From assembly GCA_902612575.1 (NCBI GenBank), contig CACMDZ010000002.1:1-64000 (forward strand): 64,000 nt of DNA, given 5' to 3'. Below are positions 17,325 to 25,623 of the stretch, piece by piece; position 1 is the stretch's first letter; each line of letters begins with the position of its first letter. Origin of the DNA: an uncultured Pelagibacteraceae bacterium. GTDB taxonomy: Bacteria > Pseudomonadota > Alphaproteobacteria > Pelagibacterales > Pelagibacteraceae. The notes under the pieces were generated by a model, which did not search any database, had not been told where the DNA came from, and was given only the letters and a program-made list of their open reading frames with translations. A program made the translations under genes and the position numbers.

Positions 17325-18650
17325 CTATAATCCATAACTTTTTGAGACTATTTCAATTGGATGGACAGCTTCATCACTTACTATATTTGTATCTTCAGCT
17401 AGTTGCTTAATATGTTTCCCAGCCAATGGACAGTCAGATGCCATATATTTATTATTTTTTCGTTTAACAGTGCTTGCGGTAGTTTTGCCCACCTTGTTTG
17501 CAATGTCATGGGTTCCTTTCATTATTCCAAAAGTTCCTCCATGGCCTGCACATCTTTCAACAACATCTAATTTAATATTTGGGATTAGTTTAAGCATGTC
17601 TCTTGCTTTATTACCCATATTTTGAGCTCTAGCATGACAAGCATTATGAACAGTTACCCCACCGTCAATTTCTTTTAGGCCATCAACCAAGCCCTCTTTG
17701 TTGGCAATATCCATAACATATTCGTCAATATCAAAAGTATTTTGAGAAAGTTTTCTGATTATTCCATCATTTGGCATTAACAAAGGCCATTCAAACTTCA
17801 ACATTAACCCACAACTAGCTGTTAAAGTTACGACTTTGAAGCCTTTTTCAATATATTTATTTAATTCTCTTGAAACTAATTGTGCTTGTTTTGTAACTTG
17901 ATCTAAATTTGCTTGTTCTAAGTAAGGCATACCACAACAACCCACATAAGAATGTTCTACCTCTACATTATTATGGTGTAAAACTTTTAAAGCAGCCTCA
18001 CCAGTTTTTTTCTTATTAAAATTAACAAAACATGTTGAGTAAATCACTACTTTTCTCTCCTTATTTTTTTTTAAAATATTTTTTTTGAATTTCTCAAAAT
18101 ACTTTGCAAATGTTTCTTTGTTGTACCTTGGTAAAATCACTCTTTTATCTATACCAGTAAAAAATTCTAAAACTTTTCTAGCAAATTTATTTTTTACGTC
18201 AGTAATCCAATTTATTAAAAAATTAAAAAATATTCCTATTTTTGAATTTCTATCGATCTTAGTTAGTTGATTTGCAATTTTTGATATATCACCATTTTTT
18301 CTTTGGGCAGTCCTATATCTCAACATTAAATGAGGGAAATCTAAATCAAATTCATGAGGTGGTACATAAGGACATTTAGTCATGAAACACATATCACATA
18401 GAGTACAAGCATCAACAACTGGTTTAAACTTATCACTTGAAAGATCTGATACTTCGCCACCTTCTGTTTCGTCTATAAAATCAAACAGCTTTGGAAAGCT
18501 ATCACACAAATTAAAACATCTTCTACATCCATGGCATATATCAAAGACCCTTCTCATCTCCTGATCAATTTTCTCAGGGTTTATAAAATCTGGGTCTTTA
18601 AATTTTAATGGATGTCTTGTAGGTGCTTGTGTACTACCTTCTCTGCTCAT
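17325..18650 (-). CDS. GlpC/HdrB-like Fe-S oxidoreductase (two CCG-type domains)
   Basis: An N-terminal ferredoxin-like module has CHGCRRCFNLCDSFP and CTLCDMCFMTKCPYVPP, enough ligands for two [4Fe-4S] clusters. The C-terminal half carries two CCG-type domains, around GCCGMPYLEQANL and ERCAGHGGTFG, where the second has C-A-G in place of CCG. Such proteins move electrons between quinone or ferredoxin-like partners and a redox enzyme. In this operon the probable partner is rubrerythrin. The start at 18650 (MSREGSTQAPTRHPL) is preferred to an upstream ATG at 18695, which would run into the intercistronic hairpin. Confidence 0.88.
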   Translation of the reverse strand: MSREGSTQAPTRHPLKFKDPDFINPEKIDQEMRRVFDICHGCRRCFNLCDSFPKLFDFIDETEGGEVSDLSSDKFKPVVDACTLCDMCFMTKCPYVPPHEFDLDFPHLMLRYRTAQRKNGDISKIANQLTKIDRNSKIGIFFNFLINWITDVKNKFARKVLEFFTGIDKRVILPRYNKETFAKYFEKFKKNILKKNKERKVVIYSTCFVNFNKKKTGEAALKVLHHNNVEVEHSYVGCCGMPYLEQANLDQVTKQAQLVSRELNKYIEKGFKVVTLTASCGLMLKFEWPLLMPNDGIIRKLSQNTFDIDEYVMDIANKEGLVDGLKEIDGGVTVHNACHARAQNMGNKARDMLKLIPNIKLDVVERCAGHGGTFGIMKGTHDIANKVGKTTASTVKRKNNKYMASDCPLAGKHIKQLAEDTNIVSDEAVHPIEIVSKSYGL

Positions 18651-18667
18651 ATAAATTAATTGTAGTG

Positions 18668-18696
18668 TTTGTGGACGAGAGGGGTTCGTCCACAAA
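18668..18696 (-). promoter_or_regulatory. Perfect 11-bp inverted repeat between rubrerythrin and the Fe-S gene
   Basis: TTTGTGGACGA (18668-18678) and TCGTCCACAAA (18686-18696) are exact reverse complements around a seven-base loop. This is one of the few GC-rich elements in the window. It lies in the 52-bp space between the rubrerythrin stop and the next start. On the minus-strand transcript the hairpin is not followed by a uridine run, so it is not a standard terminator. A processing or mRNA-stabilising hairpin, or a partial attenuator, is more likely. Confidence 0.75.
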
Positions 18697-18702
18697 TTTT
18701 GT

Positions 18703-19119
18703 TTAAGAAATACTTTCTAAAGTTTTTTGAAACTTTCCGGCATGAGATTTTTCAGCTTTTGCCAAAGTCTCAAACCAGTCAGCTATTTCATCAAAGCCTT
18801 CGTCTCTGGCTGTTTTAGCCATCCCAGGATACATATCTGTGTACTCATGTGTTTCACCTTGAATCGCAGACTCAAGATTTGCTTTTGTTTCACCGATTGG
18901 CTTACCAGTTGCTGGATCACCAACTTCTTCAAGATATTCTAAGTGACCATGTGCGTGTCCGGTTTCACCTTCTGCAGTTGATCTGAATACTGCTGCTACA
19001 TCGTTAAAACCTTCAACATCAGCTTTTTGTGCAAAATAAAGATATCTTCGATTTGCCTGGCTTTCACCAGCAAATGCTTCTTTTAAGTTTTCCTCTGTTT
19101 TACTACCTTTTAATGACAT
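18703..19119 (-). CDS. Rubrerythrin (ferritin-like di-iron protein, no rubredoxin domain)
   Basis: This 138-residue di-iron protein is a peroxide reductase. Ligand-bearing segments are [39 protein letters not shown] and [11 protein letters not shown], giving two ExxH pairs. The C-terminal rubredoxin domain of classical rubrerythrin is absent, so electrons must come from a separate protein. The Fe-S oxidoreductase downstream is a candidate. A good promoter, a Shine-Dalgarno (AGGAG at 19126-19130) and an Irr-type operator candidate lie directly upstream. Confidence 0.94.
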   Translation of the reverse strand: MSLKGSKTEENLKEAFAGESQANRRYLYFAQKADVEGFNDVAAVFRSTAEGETGHAHGHLEYLEEVGDPATGKPIGETKANLESAIQGETHEYTDMYPGMAKTARDEGFDEIADWFETLAKAEKSHAGKFQKTLESIS

Positions 19120-19133
19120 ATTTACTCCTACTA

Positions 19134-19150
19134 TTAATAATGATTCTAAA
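19134..19150 (-). promoter_or_regulatory. Irr/Fur-type operator candidate at the rubrerythrin promoter
   Basis: Read on the minus strand the site is TTTAGAATCATTATTAA, which matches a TTTAGAA-N3-TTCTAAA inverted repeat at 12 of 14 positions. This resembles the iron control element bound by alphaproteobacterial Irr. It lies between the -10 box and the Shine-Dalgarno, where a bound repressor would block transcription. A closely matching site occurs between irr and fabA at 19670-19686. Binding by Irr is inferred. Confidence 0.5.
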
Positions 19151-19156
19151 GTAGGA

Positions 19157-19186
19157 TTTATATAATCGTTATAAAATGTATGTCAA
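19157..19186 (-). promoter_or_regulatory. Sigma-70-type promoter for rubrerythrin
   Basis: On the minus strand a consensus TTGACA (19181-19186) is followed after 18 bases by TATAAA (19157-19162). With a 16-base spacer the overlapping TATATA (19159-19164) is an alternative -10. The start site would fall within the operator candidate at 19134-19150, and a Shine-Dalgarno follows before the ATG. The consensus -35 suggests strong expression when not repressed. Confidence 0.65.
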
Positions 19187-19235
19187 CAGTTTAGAACTAT
19201 TTTAATATAATTTTTAAAGTATTGAAATTACTGAA

Positions 19236-19664
19236 TTATTTTTGAGATTGATTATCACTCACAATTTTAGCGATAACTTCTACTGATTTTATTTTTTTTC
19301 CAGGAATTGTTTTTTTAATATTAACTTCATCAACATCATCTTGATGAATATCAATTAATCTATTTTCTTCTTCGTCAAAGAAATGATGGTGATGAGTTAC
19401 ATTTGTATCGTAATAACTTTGTGAAGCATTCAGTGGTATCTCTTTTAAGTAACCCTTCTTGATAAATGCATGAACAGTATTGTAAACTGTTGCCAGTGAA
19501 ACCTTAATATTTGCTTGATTTTCAATGATTTTTACCAATTCTTTTATTGTAAAATGAAAGGTTTGTTCGGTATCAAATAAGACTTCACAGATTTTTATTC
19601 TTTGTTTTGTGGGTCTAAGTCCTGATTTTCTTAATTTATCTATATATTGGTCAGCGTAAGCCAT
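19236..19664 (-). CDS. irr: Fur-family iron response regulator Irr
   Basis: This 142-residue Fur-superfamily protein has a winged helix opening with LRKSGLRPTKQRIKICEVL and VSLATVYNTVHAF as the recognition region. The dimerisation domain starts with NVTHHHHFFDEEENRLIDI. The run of histidines in this position is the heme/iron-responsive motif that separates Irr from Fur. Placement next to fabA-fabB-fabI is the classical rhizobial irr neighbourhood. Irr represses or activates iron and heme genes according to heme supply. A second Fur-family gene, nearer Fur/Mur, lies at 35.0 kb. Confidence 0.88.
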   Translation of the reverse strand: MAYADQYIDKLRKSGLRPTKQRIKICEVLFDTEQTFHFTIKELVKIIENQANIKVSLATVYNTVHAFIKKGYLKEIPLNASQSYYDTNVTHHHHFFDEEENRLIDIHQDDVDEVNIKKTIPGKKIKSVEVIAKIVSDNQSQK

Positions 19665-19669
19665 TATTA

Positions 19670-19686
19670 ATTATAATTATTCTAAA
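19670..19686. promoter_or_regulatory. Irr-type operator candidate between irr and fabA
   Basis: On the minus strand the site reads TTTAGAATAATTATAAT, 12 of 14 matches to TTTAGAA-N3-TTCTAAA. It agrees with the rubrerythrin site in nearly every position of the left half and spacer. It lies six bases upstream of the irr start, suited to autoregulation. A TATAAT-like element at about 19699-19705 can serve either strand of this 72-bp divergent spacer. Both the site and the regulator assignment rest on sequence similarity only. Confidence 0.5.
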
Positions 19687-19736
19687 GAATATCTATATTA
19701 TAATGTCGGTAAATCAAGTAATAAGATTACAATTTT

Positions 19737-20240
19737 ATGAAAAAGAGTTCCTTTAATTATGATGAATTAATAAGTTGCGCAAATGGCAATCTTTTTGGCC
19801 CGGGTAATGCAAAATTACCATCCCCACCGATGCTAATGTTTGATAGAATTACTGAAATTGATGAAAATAAGGGTGCTTTTGGCAAAGGATTGATGAAAGC
19901 TGAACTTGATATTAAAGATGATTTATGGTTTTTTGATTGTCATTTTAAAGAGGATCCAGTTATGCCAGGATGCTTAGGTTTAGATGCAATGTGGCAGTTG
20001 GTTGGATTTTACTTAGGTTGGCTTGGAAACCCAGGAAGAGGAAGAGCTTTAGGTGTCAGCACAGTGAAATTTACTGGAGAAGTTTTAAAGAATATCAAAA
20101 TGGCAACATATATAATTGATATGAAAAGAATATTAATTAAAGGTGAAACAACTGTTGGCTTAGCAAATGGAATTCTTCTGGCGGATGATAAAAAGATTTA
20201 CTCAGCTGATGGTCTTAAAGTGGGGTTATTTAAAAAATGA
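19737..20240 (+). CDS. fabA: 3-hydroxydecanoyl-ACP dehydratase / isomerase
   Basis: FabA introduces the cis double bond in anaerobic-type unsaturated fatty-acid synthesis. The catalytic histidine is in [18 protein letters not shown], which also contains the conserved aspartate, and the fold elements [15 protein letters not shown] follow. The 167 residues are typical. I see no clear Shine-Dalgarno in front of the ATG. It is the first gene of fabA-fabB-fabI and its stop overlaps the fabB start as ATGA. Confidence 0.96.
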   Translation: MKKSSFNYDELISCANGNLFGPGNAKLPSPPMLMFDRITEIDENKGAFGKGLMKAELDIKDDLWFFDCHFKEDPVMPGCLGLDAMWQLVGFYLGWLGNPGRGRALGVSTVKFTGEVLKNIKMATYIIDMKRILIKGETTVGLANGILLADDKKIYSADGLKVGLFKK

Positions 20241-21448
20241 GAAGGGTAGTAATTACAGGTTTAGGAATTGTATCTTGTTTAGGTAATAATCAAGAAGAAG
20301 TGCGTCAATCTTTATTAAATTCTAAATCAGGAATTTCTTTTTCTGAAGAATATAAAGAACATAATTTAAAAAGTCATATTCATGGTAAACCAAATATAAA
20401 ACTTGAAGATCATATAGACAGAAAAACAATTCGTTTTATGGGATCAGGGTCAGCCTATAATTACATTGCAATGAAAGAGGCAATTAAAGACTCGGGACTT
20501 GAAGAAAGTGAAGTCAGTAATTTTAAAACAGGAATTGTGATGGGTTCTGGAGGACCCTCTATAGAAAATGTTATTTTAGCAGCTGATAAAACCAGAGCTA
20601 AAACCCCAAAATTGATGGGGCCATTTATAGTTCCAAGAACAATGGCAAGTACAGCATCTGCTACACTTGCTGTTCCATTTAAAATAAAAGGAACTAACTA
20701 TACGATGAGCTCTGCTTGTGCAACTAGTGGACACTGTATCGGAAATTCAATGGAGTTAATTCAAATGGGAAAACAAGATATTGTTTTTGCTGGTGGTAGT
20801 GAAGAAATACACTGGGCAATGACAGCTATGTTTGATGCAATGACAGCCTTATCCTCAAAGTATAACGATACTCCTGAAAAAGCTTCAAGAGCTTACGATA
20901 AAACAAGAGATGGTTTTGTAATTGCAGGAGGTGCAGGGGTCCTTGTTCTCGAAGAATACGAACATGCAAAAGCTAGAGGAGCTAAAATTTACTCAGAATT
21001 AACTGGTTATGGAGCAACTTCAGATGGATACGACATGGTAGCCCCATCTGGTGAAGGAGCAGTTAGATGTATGCAAATGGCAATGTCAACTTCAAAAAAT
21101 AAAATAGATTATATTAATACTCATGGAACATCTACACCAGTTGGAGATATTACAGAATTGAATGCAGTAAAAGATACATTTGGAAATGAAATTCCAAAAA
21201 TAAGTTCAACTAAATCTTTATCAGGTCATCCATTAGGAGCTGCTTCAGTCCATGAAGCTATTTATTGTCTAATTATGATGAAAAATAATTTTATTGCTGG
21301 ATCAGCTAATATAAGTGAAATGGATGAAGAGGCTAAAAAATTTCCAATCGTTGCTAAAACAGAAACAGAGGCAACTTTAAATACAGTTATGTCGAATAGT
21401 TTTGGGTTTGGCGGAACCAATGCAACACTAATTTTTGAGAAAGTTTAA
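20237..21448 (+). CDS. fabB: 3-oxoacyl-ACP synthase I
   Basis: FabB is the condensing enzyme that elongates unsaturated acyl-ACPs and partners FabA. The active-site cysteine is in [12 protein letters not shown]. The two catalytic histidines are in [11 protein letters not shown] and [13 protein letters not shown], and the C-terminal [11 protein letters not shown] loop is intact. The 403-residue length is normal. It begins inside the fabA stop (20237-20240), so the pair is translationally coupled. Confidence 0.96.
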   Translation: MRRVVITGLGIVSCLGNNQEEVRQSLLNSKSGISFSEEYKEHNLKSHIHGKPNIKLEDHIDRKTIRFMGSGSAYNYIAMKEAIKDSGLEESEVSNFKTGIVMGSGGPSIENVILAADKTRAKTPKLMGPFIVPRTMASTASATLAVPFKIKGTNYTMSSACATSGHCIGNSMELIQMGKQDIVFAGGSEEIHWAMTAMFDAMTALSSKYNDTPEKASRAYDKTRDGFVIAGGAGVLVLEEYEHAKARGAKIYSELTGYGATSDGYDMVAPSGEGAVRCMQMAMSTSKNKIDYINTHGTSTPVGDITELNAVKDTFGNEIPKISSTKSLSGHPLGAASVHEAIYCLIMMKNNFIAGSANISEMDEEAKKFPIVAKTETEATLNTVMSNSFGFGGTNATLIFEKV

Positions 21449-21451
21449 TCT

Positions 21452-22237
21452 ATGTCTTTAATGAAGGGAAAAAAGGGATTGATAATGGGTGTTGCGAATG
21501 AGAGATCTATTGCATGGGGTATTTCTCAGAAACTTTCAGAGGCAGGCGCCGACTTAGCTTTTACATATTTGGGTGATGCTCTTAAAAAAAGAGTAGTTCC
21601 ATTAGCAGAAAAACTTAATTCAAATGTTACTTTTAATTGTGATGTTGAAAAAAAAGAGGAAGTAGTAAAACTTTTTGAAGATATCAAATCCCAATGGGGT
21701 GAAATAGACTTTGTTGTTCACGCAATCGCATTTTCAGATAAATCTGAATTATCTGGAGAATATTTAAATACCACTAGAGAAAACTTTCAAAAAAGTATGC
21801 TAATTTCATGTTTTTCGTTTACAGAAGTTGCAAGGGAAGCCTCCAAAGTTATGAAAGAGGGTGGTAGCATGATCACTCTAAGTTATGAAGCTAACAAAGC
21901 TATTCCAAATTATAATGTCATGGGTGTTTGTAAAGCAGCATTGGAGTCTAGTGTAAAATATTTAGCACGTGACCTAGGAGCAAAAGGAATAAGAGTTAAT
22001 GCAATAAGCGCAGGTCCAATTAAAACTTTAGCGGCATCAGCAATTGGAGATGCTAAATTTTTATATAAATGGAATGCAGACCATTCATTTTTGAAGAGAA
22101 ACGTAGACAATTTAGATGTTGGGAACTCTGCATTATATCTTTTAAGTGATATGGCAGGTGGAGTAACTGGTGAAATTCACTATGTGGATGCTGGTTATAA
22201 CAAAGTGGGAATGCCAGATCCAAAAAATATATCTTAA
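21452..22237 (+). CDS. fabI: Enoyl-ACP reductase (NADH), FabI type
   Basis: FabI carries out the final reduction of each fatty-acid elongation cycle. Its short-chain-dehydrogenase fold shows the FabI-specific MGVANERSIAWGI nucleotide loop. The Y-x6-K catalytic pair is in NYNVMGVCKAALES, and GPIKTLAASAI marks the substrate lid. The 261 residues are standard. It closes the fabA-fabB-fabI block, which in alphaproteobacteria is regularly adjacent to irr. Confidence 0.95.
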   Translation: MSLMKGKKGLIMGVANERSIAWGISQKLSEAGADLAFTYLGDALKKRVVPLAEKLNSNVTFNCDVEKKEEVVKLFEDIKSQWGEIDFVVHAIAFSDKSELSGEYLNTTRENFQKSMLISCFSFTEVAREASKVMKEGGSMITLSYEANKAIPNYNVMGVCKAALESSVKYLARDLGAKGIRVNAISAGPIKTLAASAIGDAKFLYKWNADHSFLKRNVDNLDVGNSALYLLSDMAGGVTGEIHYVDAGYNKVGMPDPKNIS

Positions 22238-22248
22238 AATTAATTGTT

Positions 22249-22401
22249 ATGCTTATATTAGTATGGTTTGTAGTTTGTATAATTTTTTTTATAGTACAAC
22301 TAATCCTTGAAGGTTCTGGTCATGCATTAGAAGTTTTTGCCCTATTGACTGCAATAGCTTTATTCTTAATAAATAAATTAGGAAAAAAGAAAACTAAATA
22401 A
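22249..22401 (+). CDS. 50-residue small membrane protein
   Basis: A short gene lies in the 176-bp space between fabI and msrB. It encodes 50 residues with two hydrophobic segments (about 2-20 and 26-42) joined by EGSGHALE, and ends with the basic tail KLGKKKTK. The ATG is 11 bases after the fabI stop and the stop is 12 bases before msrB. I do not recognise the family. The composition (two helices, positive cytoplasmic tail) is typical of real small membrane proteins, but coding status is not proven. Confidence 0.5.
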   Translation: MLILVWFVVCIIFFIVQLILEGSGHALEVFALLTAIALFLINKLGKKKTK

Positions 22402-22413
22402 TATTAATTAATT

Positions 22414-22905
22414 GTGAGAAGAAATTTTTTAAAAATTGCAGCTACATCTATATTGGGTTTACTGTTCTATCCTTTTAACTCATTTGCTAACAACTTAGTT
22501 GGTTTTAAAAAAAAATTGAAGAAAGATGAAAGTAAATACAATATAATAAATCCTGACCTTACTGAGGAACAGAAAATAATAATGTTTGAAGAGGGTACTG
22601 AGCGTGCTGGTACTAGTGAATTAAACTATGAGAAAAGAAAAGGATCTTATCATTGTGCTAACTGTGGTGTGAAATTATTTGATTCCACTGCAAAATTCGA
22701 CAGCGGAACAGGTTGGCCCTCATTTACTGAGGCATTACCAGGGGTATTTATAACAAAAGTTGATTATTCATTTGGTATGAAGAGAACTGAATATAGTTGT
22801 GCAAATTGTGGTGCTCATCATGGCCATGTTTTTAATGATGGACCAGATGGTGGCAAGAGATATTGTAGCAATGGTCTTTGCTTGCTATTTGTCCCTGAGA
22901 GTTAA
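22414..22905 (+). CDS. msrB: Peptide-methionine (R)-S-oxide reductase with Tat-type signal
   Basis: The GTG-started protein opens MRRNFLKIAATSILGLL, a twin-arginine-type export signal ending near NSFANN. The MsrB domain follows. Zinc cysteines are in YHCANCGVKLF and YSCANCGAHHGHVF, GTGWPSF is conserved, and the catalytic cysteine lies in KRYCSNG. The domain repairs R-methionine sulfoxide. Export implies that it protects envelope proteins, whereas most MsrB enzymes are cytoplasmic. It is convergent with pnp across a 21-bp gap lacking a terminator. Confidence 0.92.
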   Translation: MRRNFLKIAATSILGLLFYPFNSFANNLVGFKKKLKKDESKYNIINPDLTEEQKIIMFEEGTERAGTSELNYEKRKGSYHCANCGVKLFDSTAKFDSGTGWPSFTEALPGVFITKVDYSFGMKRTEYSCANCGAHHGHVFNDGPDGGKRYCSNGLCLLFVPES

Positions 22906-22926
22906 CAATTAATATACTACTAAAAA

Positions 22927-24999
22927 TTATATTGCTGCTTGTTTAATAGAAAGTTTTACCTTTCCTCTATCAAATCCAATAACTTTTACCTTTACCTCAT
23001 CACCTTCTTTTACAACATCAGTAACTTTAGCAACTCTTTTATCTGCAAGTTCTGAAATATGAACAAGTCCATCTTGTTTTCCTAAGAAATTAACAAATGC
23101 TCCAAATTCCATAATTTTCATAACTTTTCCGTTATAGATTTTATTTAATTCAGCTTTAGCAGTAATGTCTTTAATCATTTGCATCGCTACATTTCTAGAC
23201 TCTTCATCTGGTGCTGCCACTGTTACTTCACCTTCATCATTGACATCTACTTTTGCACCAGATTTCTCAACAATTTCTCTTATTGTTGCGCCACCTTTTC
23301 CAATTACTGCTGCGATATCTTTTTTATCAACTGTGATTTTTTCCATCTTTGGTGTATGTTTACCAACATTATCTCTTGATTTAGAAAGTGCTTTATTCAT
23401 CTCACCCAAAATATGAATTCTTCCGTCTTTTGCTTGATTTAAAGCCTGTTCCATTATCTCAAACGTAATTCCAGTTATTTTAATATCCATTTGTAAAGAC
23501 GTGATACCATCTTTAGTACCAGCAACTTTAAAATCCATATCTCCAAGGTGGTCTTCATCACCAAGAATATCTGACAATACTGAAAAATCATCACCTTCTT
23601 TAATCAAACCCATTGCAATTCCAGCAACTGGTTCTTTAATAGGAACACCTGCATCCATTAGAGCAAGTGACGTACCACAAACGGTTGCCATGGAAGATGA
23701 ACCGTTTGACTCAGTTATTTCTGAAACTATTCTAAAAGTATAAGGAAAACTTTCCTTAGATGGTAGTGACGAATTGATTGCTCTCCATGCTAATTTACCA
23801 TGTCCAATTTCTCTTCTACCTGTTCCAATTCTACCAGTTTCACCTACTGAAAAAGGAGGGAAGTTGTAATGCAACATAAATCTTTCTTTCTGAAGACCAT
23901 CCAAACTCTCAATTCTTTGTTCATCATCTGATGTTCCTAAAGTTGTTGTTACAATCGCTTGAGTTTCACCTCTAGTAAATAATGCTGATCCATGAACTCT
24001 TGGGAGTATTCCAACTTCGCACATAATCGGCCTAACATCAGCAAGACCTCTTCCATCAATACGATTTTTATTTTTAAGAATATCAGTTCTAACTATCGAT
24101 TTTTCTAAATTTTTAAGTTGTGAGTTTACATCTAGATCTGTGTAGTCTTCATTTTCTTCATAGAGTTTTTTGGCTTTTTCGGTTATTTCTGAAATTTGAT
24201 TGGATCTATCTTGTTTATCTCTTGTAGAAAATGCTTTTTTCAAATCTTCAGTAAATTCCTCCTCTAGTTTCTTTTGAATTTCAGAAAGATCTTTTTTTTC
24301 AACAGTCCAATCAGGTTTTCTACATTGTTTAGCAAGACCTTCTATCATTTCTATAATTGGGACAAAACTTTCATGTCCAAATTTTACAGCATTCAACATT
24401 TCTTCCTCTGTTAAGCCATTTGCTTCTGATTCAACCATTAAAACTGCATCTTTAGTTCCTGCTACAACTAAATCTAACTTTGAACTTTCTAATTCTTTCT
24501 TAGATGGGTTAAGGACGTACTTTCCATCAATAAAACCAACTCTAGATGCACCTACAGGACCCAAAAAAGGCATTCCCGATATAGCCAAAGCTGCAGATGA
24601 TGCAATGATAGATAAAATATCAGGCTCATTTTCTTTGTCATAGGAAATTACAGTTGGTAATACTTGTACCTCGTTTTTAAATTCATCAGGGAATAATGGT
24701 CTGATTGGTCTATCAATTAATCTTGAAATTAAAGTTTCACTTTCAGTTGGTCTTGCCTCTCTTTTGAAATATCCACCAGGAATTTTACCTGCTGCATAAT
24801 ACTTTTCTTGATAATTAACTGATAATGGAAAATAATCTATGTCTGGATTTACTTTCTTTGCACCAACTGCTGTTGCTAAAACTACTGTCTCACCACATTG
24901 AGCTATTATTGCCCCATCTGCTTGCCTAGCTATTTTTCCTGTCTCTAGACTTATTTTCTTTCCACTTACTTCTATTTCTTTTCTTACTACTTTAAACAT
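22927..24999 (-). CDS. pnp: Polyribonucleotide nucleotidyltransferase (PNPase)
   Basis: PNPase is the 3'-to-5' phosphorolytic exoribonuclease of the degradosome. Two RNase PH-like domains are visible, including [13 protein letters not shown] and [16 protein letters not shown]. They are followed by a KH domain ([15 protein letters not shown]) and a C-terminal S1 domain ([23 protein letters not shown]). The length of 690 residues is complete. Its start touches the rpsO stop without a gap, the standard rpsO-pnp order. Confidence 0.97.
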   Translation of the reverse strand: MFKVVRKEIEVSGKKISLETGKIARQADGAIIAQCGETVVLATAVGAKKVNPDIDYFPLSVNYQEKYYAAGKIPGGYFKREARPTESETLISRLIDRPIRPLFPDEFKNEVQVLPTVISYDKENEPDILSIIASSAALAISGMPFLGPVGASRVGFIDGKYVLNPSKKELESSKLDLVVAGTKDAVLMVESEANGLTEEEMLNAVKFGHESFVPIIEMIEGLAKQCRKPDWTVEKKDLSEIQKKLEEEFTEDLKKAFSTRDKQDRSNQISEITEKAKKLYEENEDYTDLDVNSQLKNLEKSIVRTDILKNKNRIDGRGLADVRPIMCEVGILPRVHGSALFTRGETQAIVTTTLGTSDDEQRIESLDGLQKERFMLHYNFPPFSVGETGRIGTGRREIGHGKLAWRAINSSLPSKESFPYTFRIVSEITESNGSSSMATVCGTSLALMDAGVPIKEPVAGIAMGLIKEGDDFSVLSDILGDEDHLGDMDFKVAGTKDGITSLQMDIKITGITFEIMEQALNQAKDGRIHILGEMNKALSKSRDNVGKHTPKMEKITVDKKDIAAVIGKGGATIREIVEKSGAKVDVNDEGEVTVAAPDEESRNVAMQMIKDITAKAELNKIYNGKVMKIMEFGAFVNFLGKQDGLVHISELADKRVAKVTDVVKEGDEVKVKVIGFDRGKVKLSIKQAAI

Positions 25000-25248
25000 T
25001 TACTTCCTCAAATTTAGTTTTGTTAAGACTGATTTATAAGATTCAATATTGTTTCTCTTCAAATAATCTAATAATTTTTTTCTTCTATTTACTGCTCTCA
25101 AGAGTCCTACTGAGGAGTGTTTATCTTTTTTAAATTGTTTAATATGTCTTGATAAACTTTCAATTTTTCCAGTCAGTTGAGCAACCTGGACCTCTGAAGA
25201 ACCAGTATCTTTCTCATGTAGTTGTAGTTCTTTAACTTTTTCTTTCAT
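25000..25248 (-). CDS. rpsO: 30S ribosomal protein S15
   Basis: S15 binds the central domain of 16S rRNA. The block KDTGSSEVQVAQLTGKIESL and the C-terminal NRRKKLLDYLKRNN are diagnostic. At 82 residues it is about seven shorter than usual S15 at the N-terminus, beginning MKEKVKELQLHEKD. A Shine-Dalgarno (AAAGGA) precedes the ATG, so the short start is credible. It is packed between rbfA and pnp, with truB missing from the usual order. Confidence 0.95.
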   Translation of the reverse strand: MKEKVKELQLHEKDTGSSEVQVAQLTGKIESLSRHIKQFKKDKHSSVGLLRAVNRRKKLLDYLKRNNIESYKSVLTKLNLRK

Positions 25249-25257
25249 TTTTTTCCT

Positions 25258-25623
25258 TTATTTATTTGTTTGTTTAATTAAATTTTCTATTTTTTCTGCA
25301 TAATCAAAAGAGTCATCTTTAACAAAAAAAAGTTTTGGCAAAAATTTCATGATAATTTTTTTTGATAAAACTTTTCTAATTATAAATGATGAAATTTTTA
25401 ATTTTTCAATTATTTCTTCTGTATTTTTTCCCCCTAAAGGTATTACAAATACCTTTGCTGTTTTTAAATCTTGTGACATTCTAACTTCTGTAACTGTAAT
25501 CTCTCTTGTAGATAAATTTGGTATTTTTGCCTCATCTCTTATAAAAAGGTTTCCTAAAGCTTGCTTTATCATTTCTCCTACTCGTAATTGTCTTTGTGTA
25601 ATAGGTTTTCCCAAATGTTGCAT
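25258..25623 (-). CDS. rbfA: Ribosome-binding factor A
   Basis: RbfA is a KH-like factor needed for late maturation of the 30S subunit. It carries the family opening TQRQLRVGEMIKQALGNLF, then ITVTEVRMSQDLKTAKVFV, and the final PKLFFVKDDSFDYAEKIENL. The 121 residues are normal. It begins one base before the infB stop codon ends and is followed by rpsO nine bases later. There is no truB between them. Confidence 0.93.
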   Translation of the reverse strand: MQHLGKPITQRQLRVGEMIKQALGNLFIRDEAKIPNLSTREITVTEVRMSQDLKTAKVFVIPLGGKNTEEIIEKLKISSFIIRKVLSKKIIMKFLPKLFFVKDDSFDYAEKIENLIKQTNK

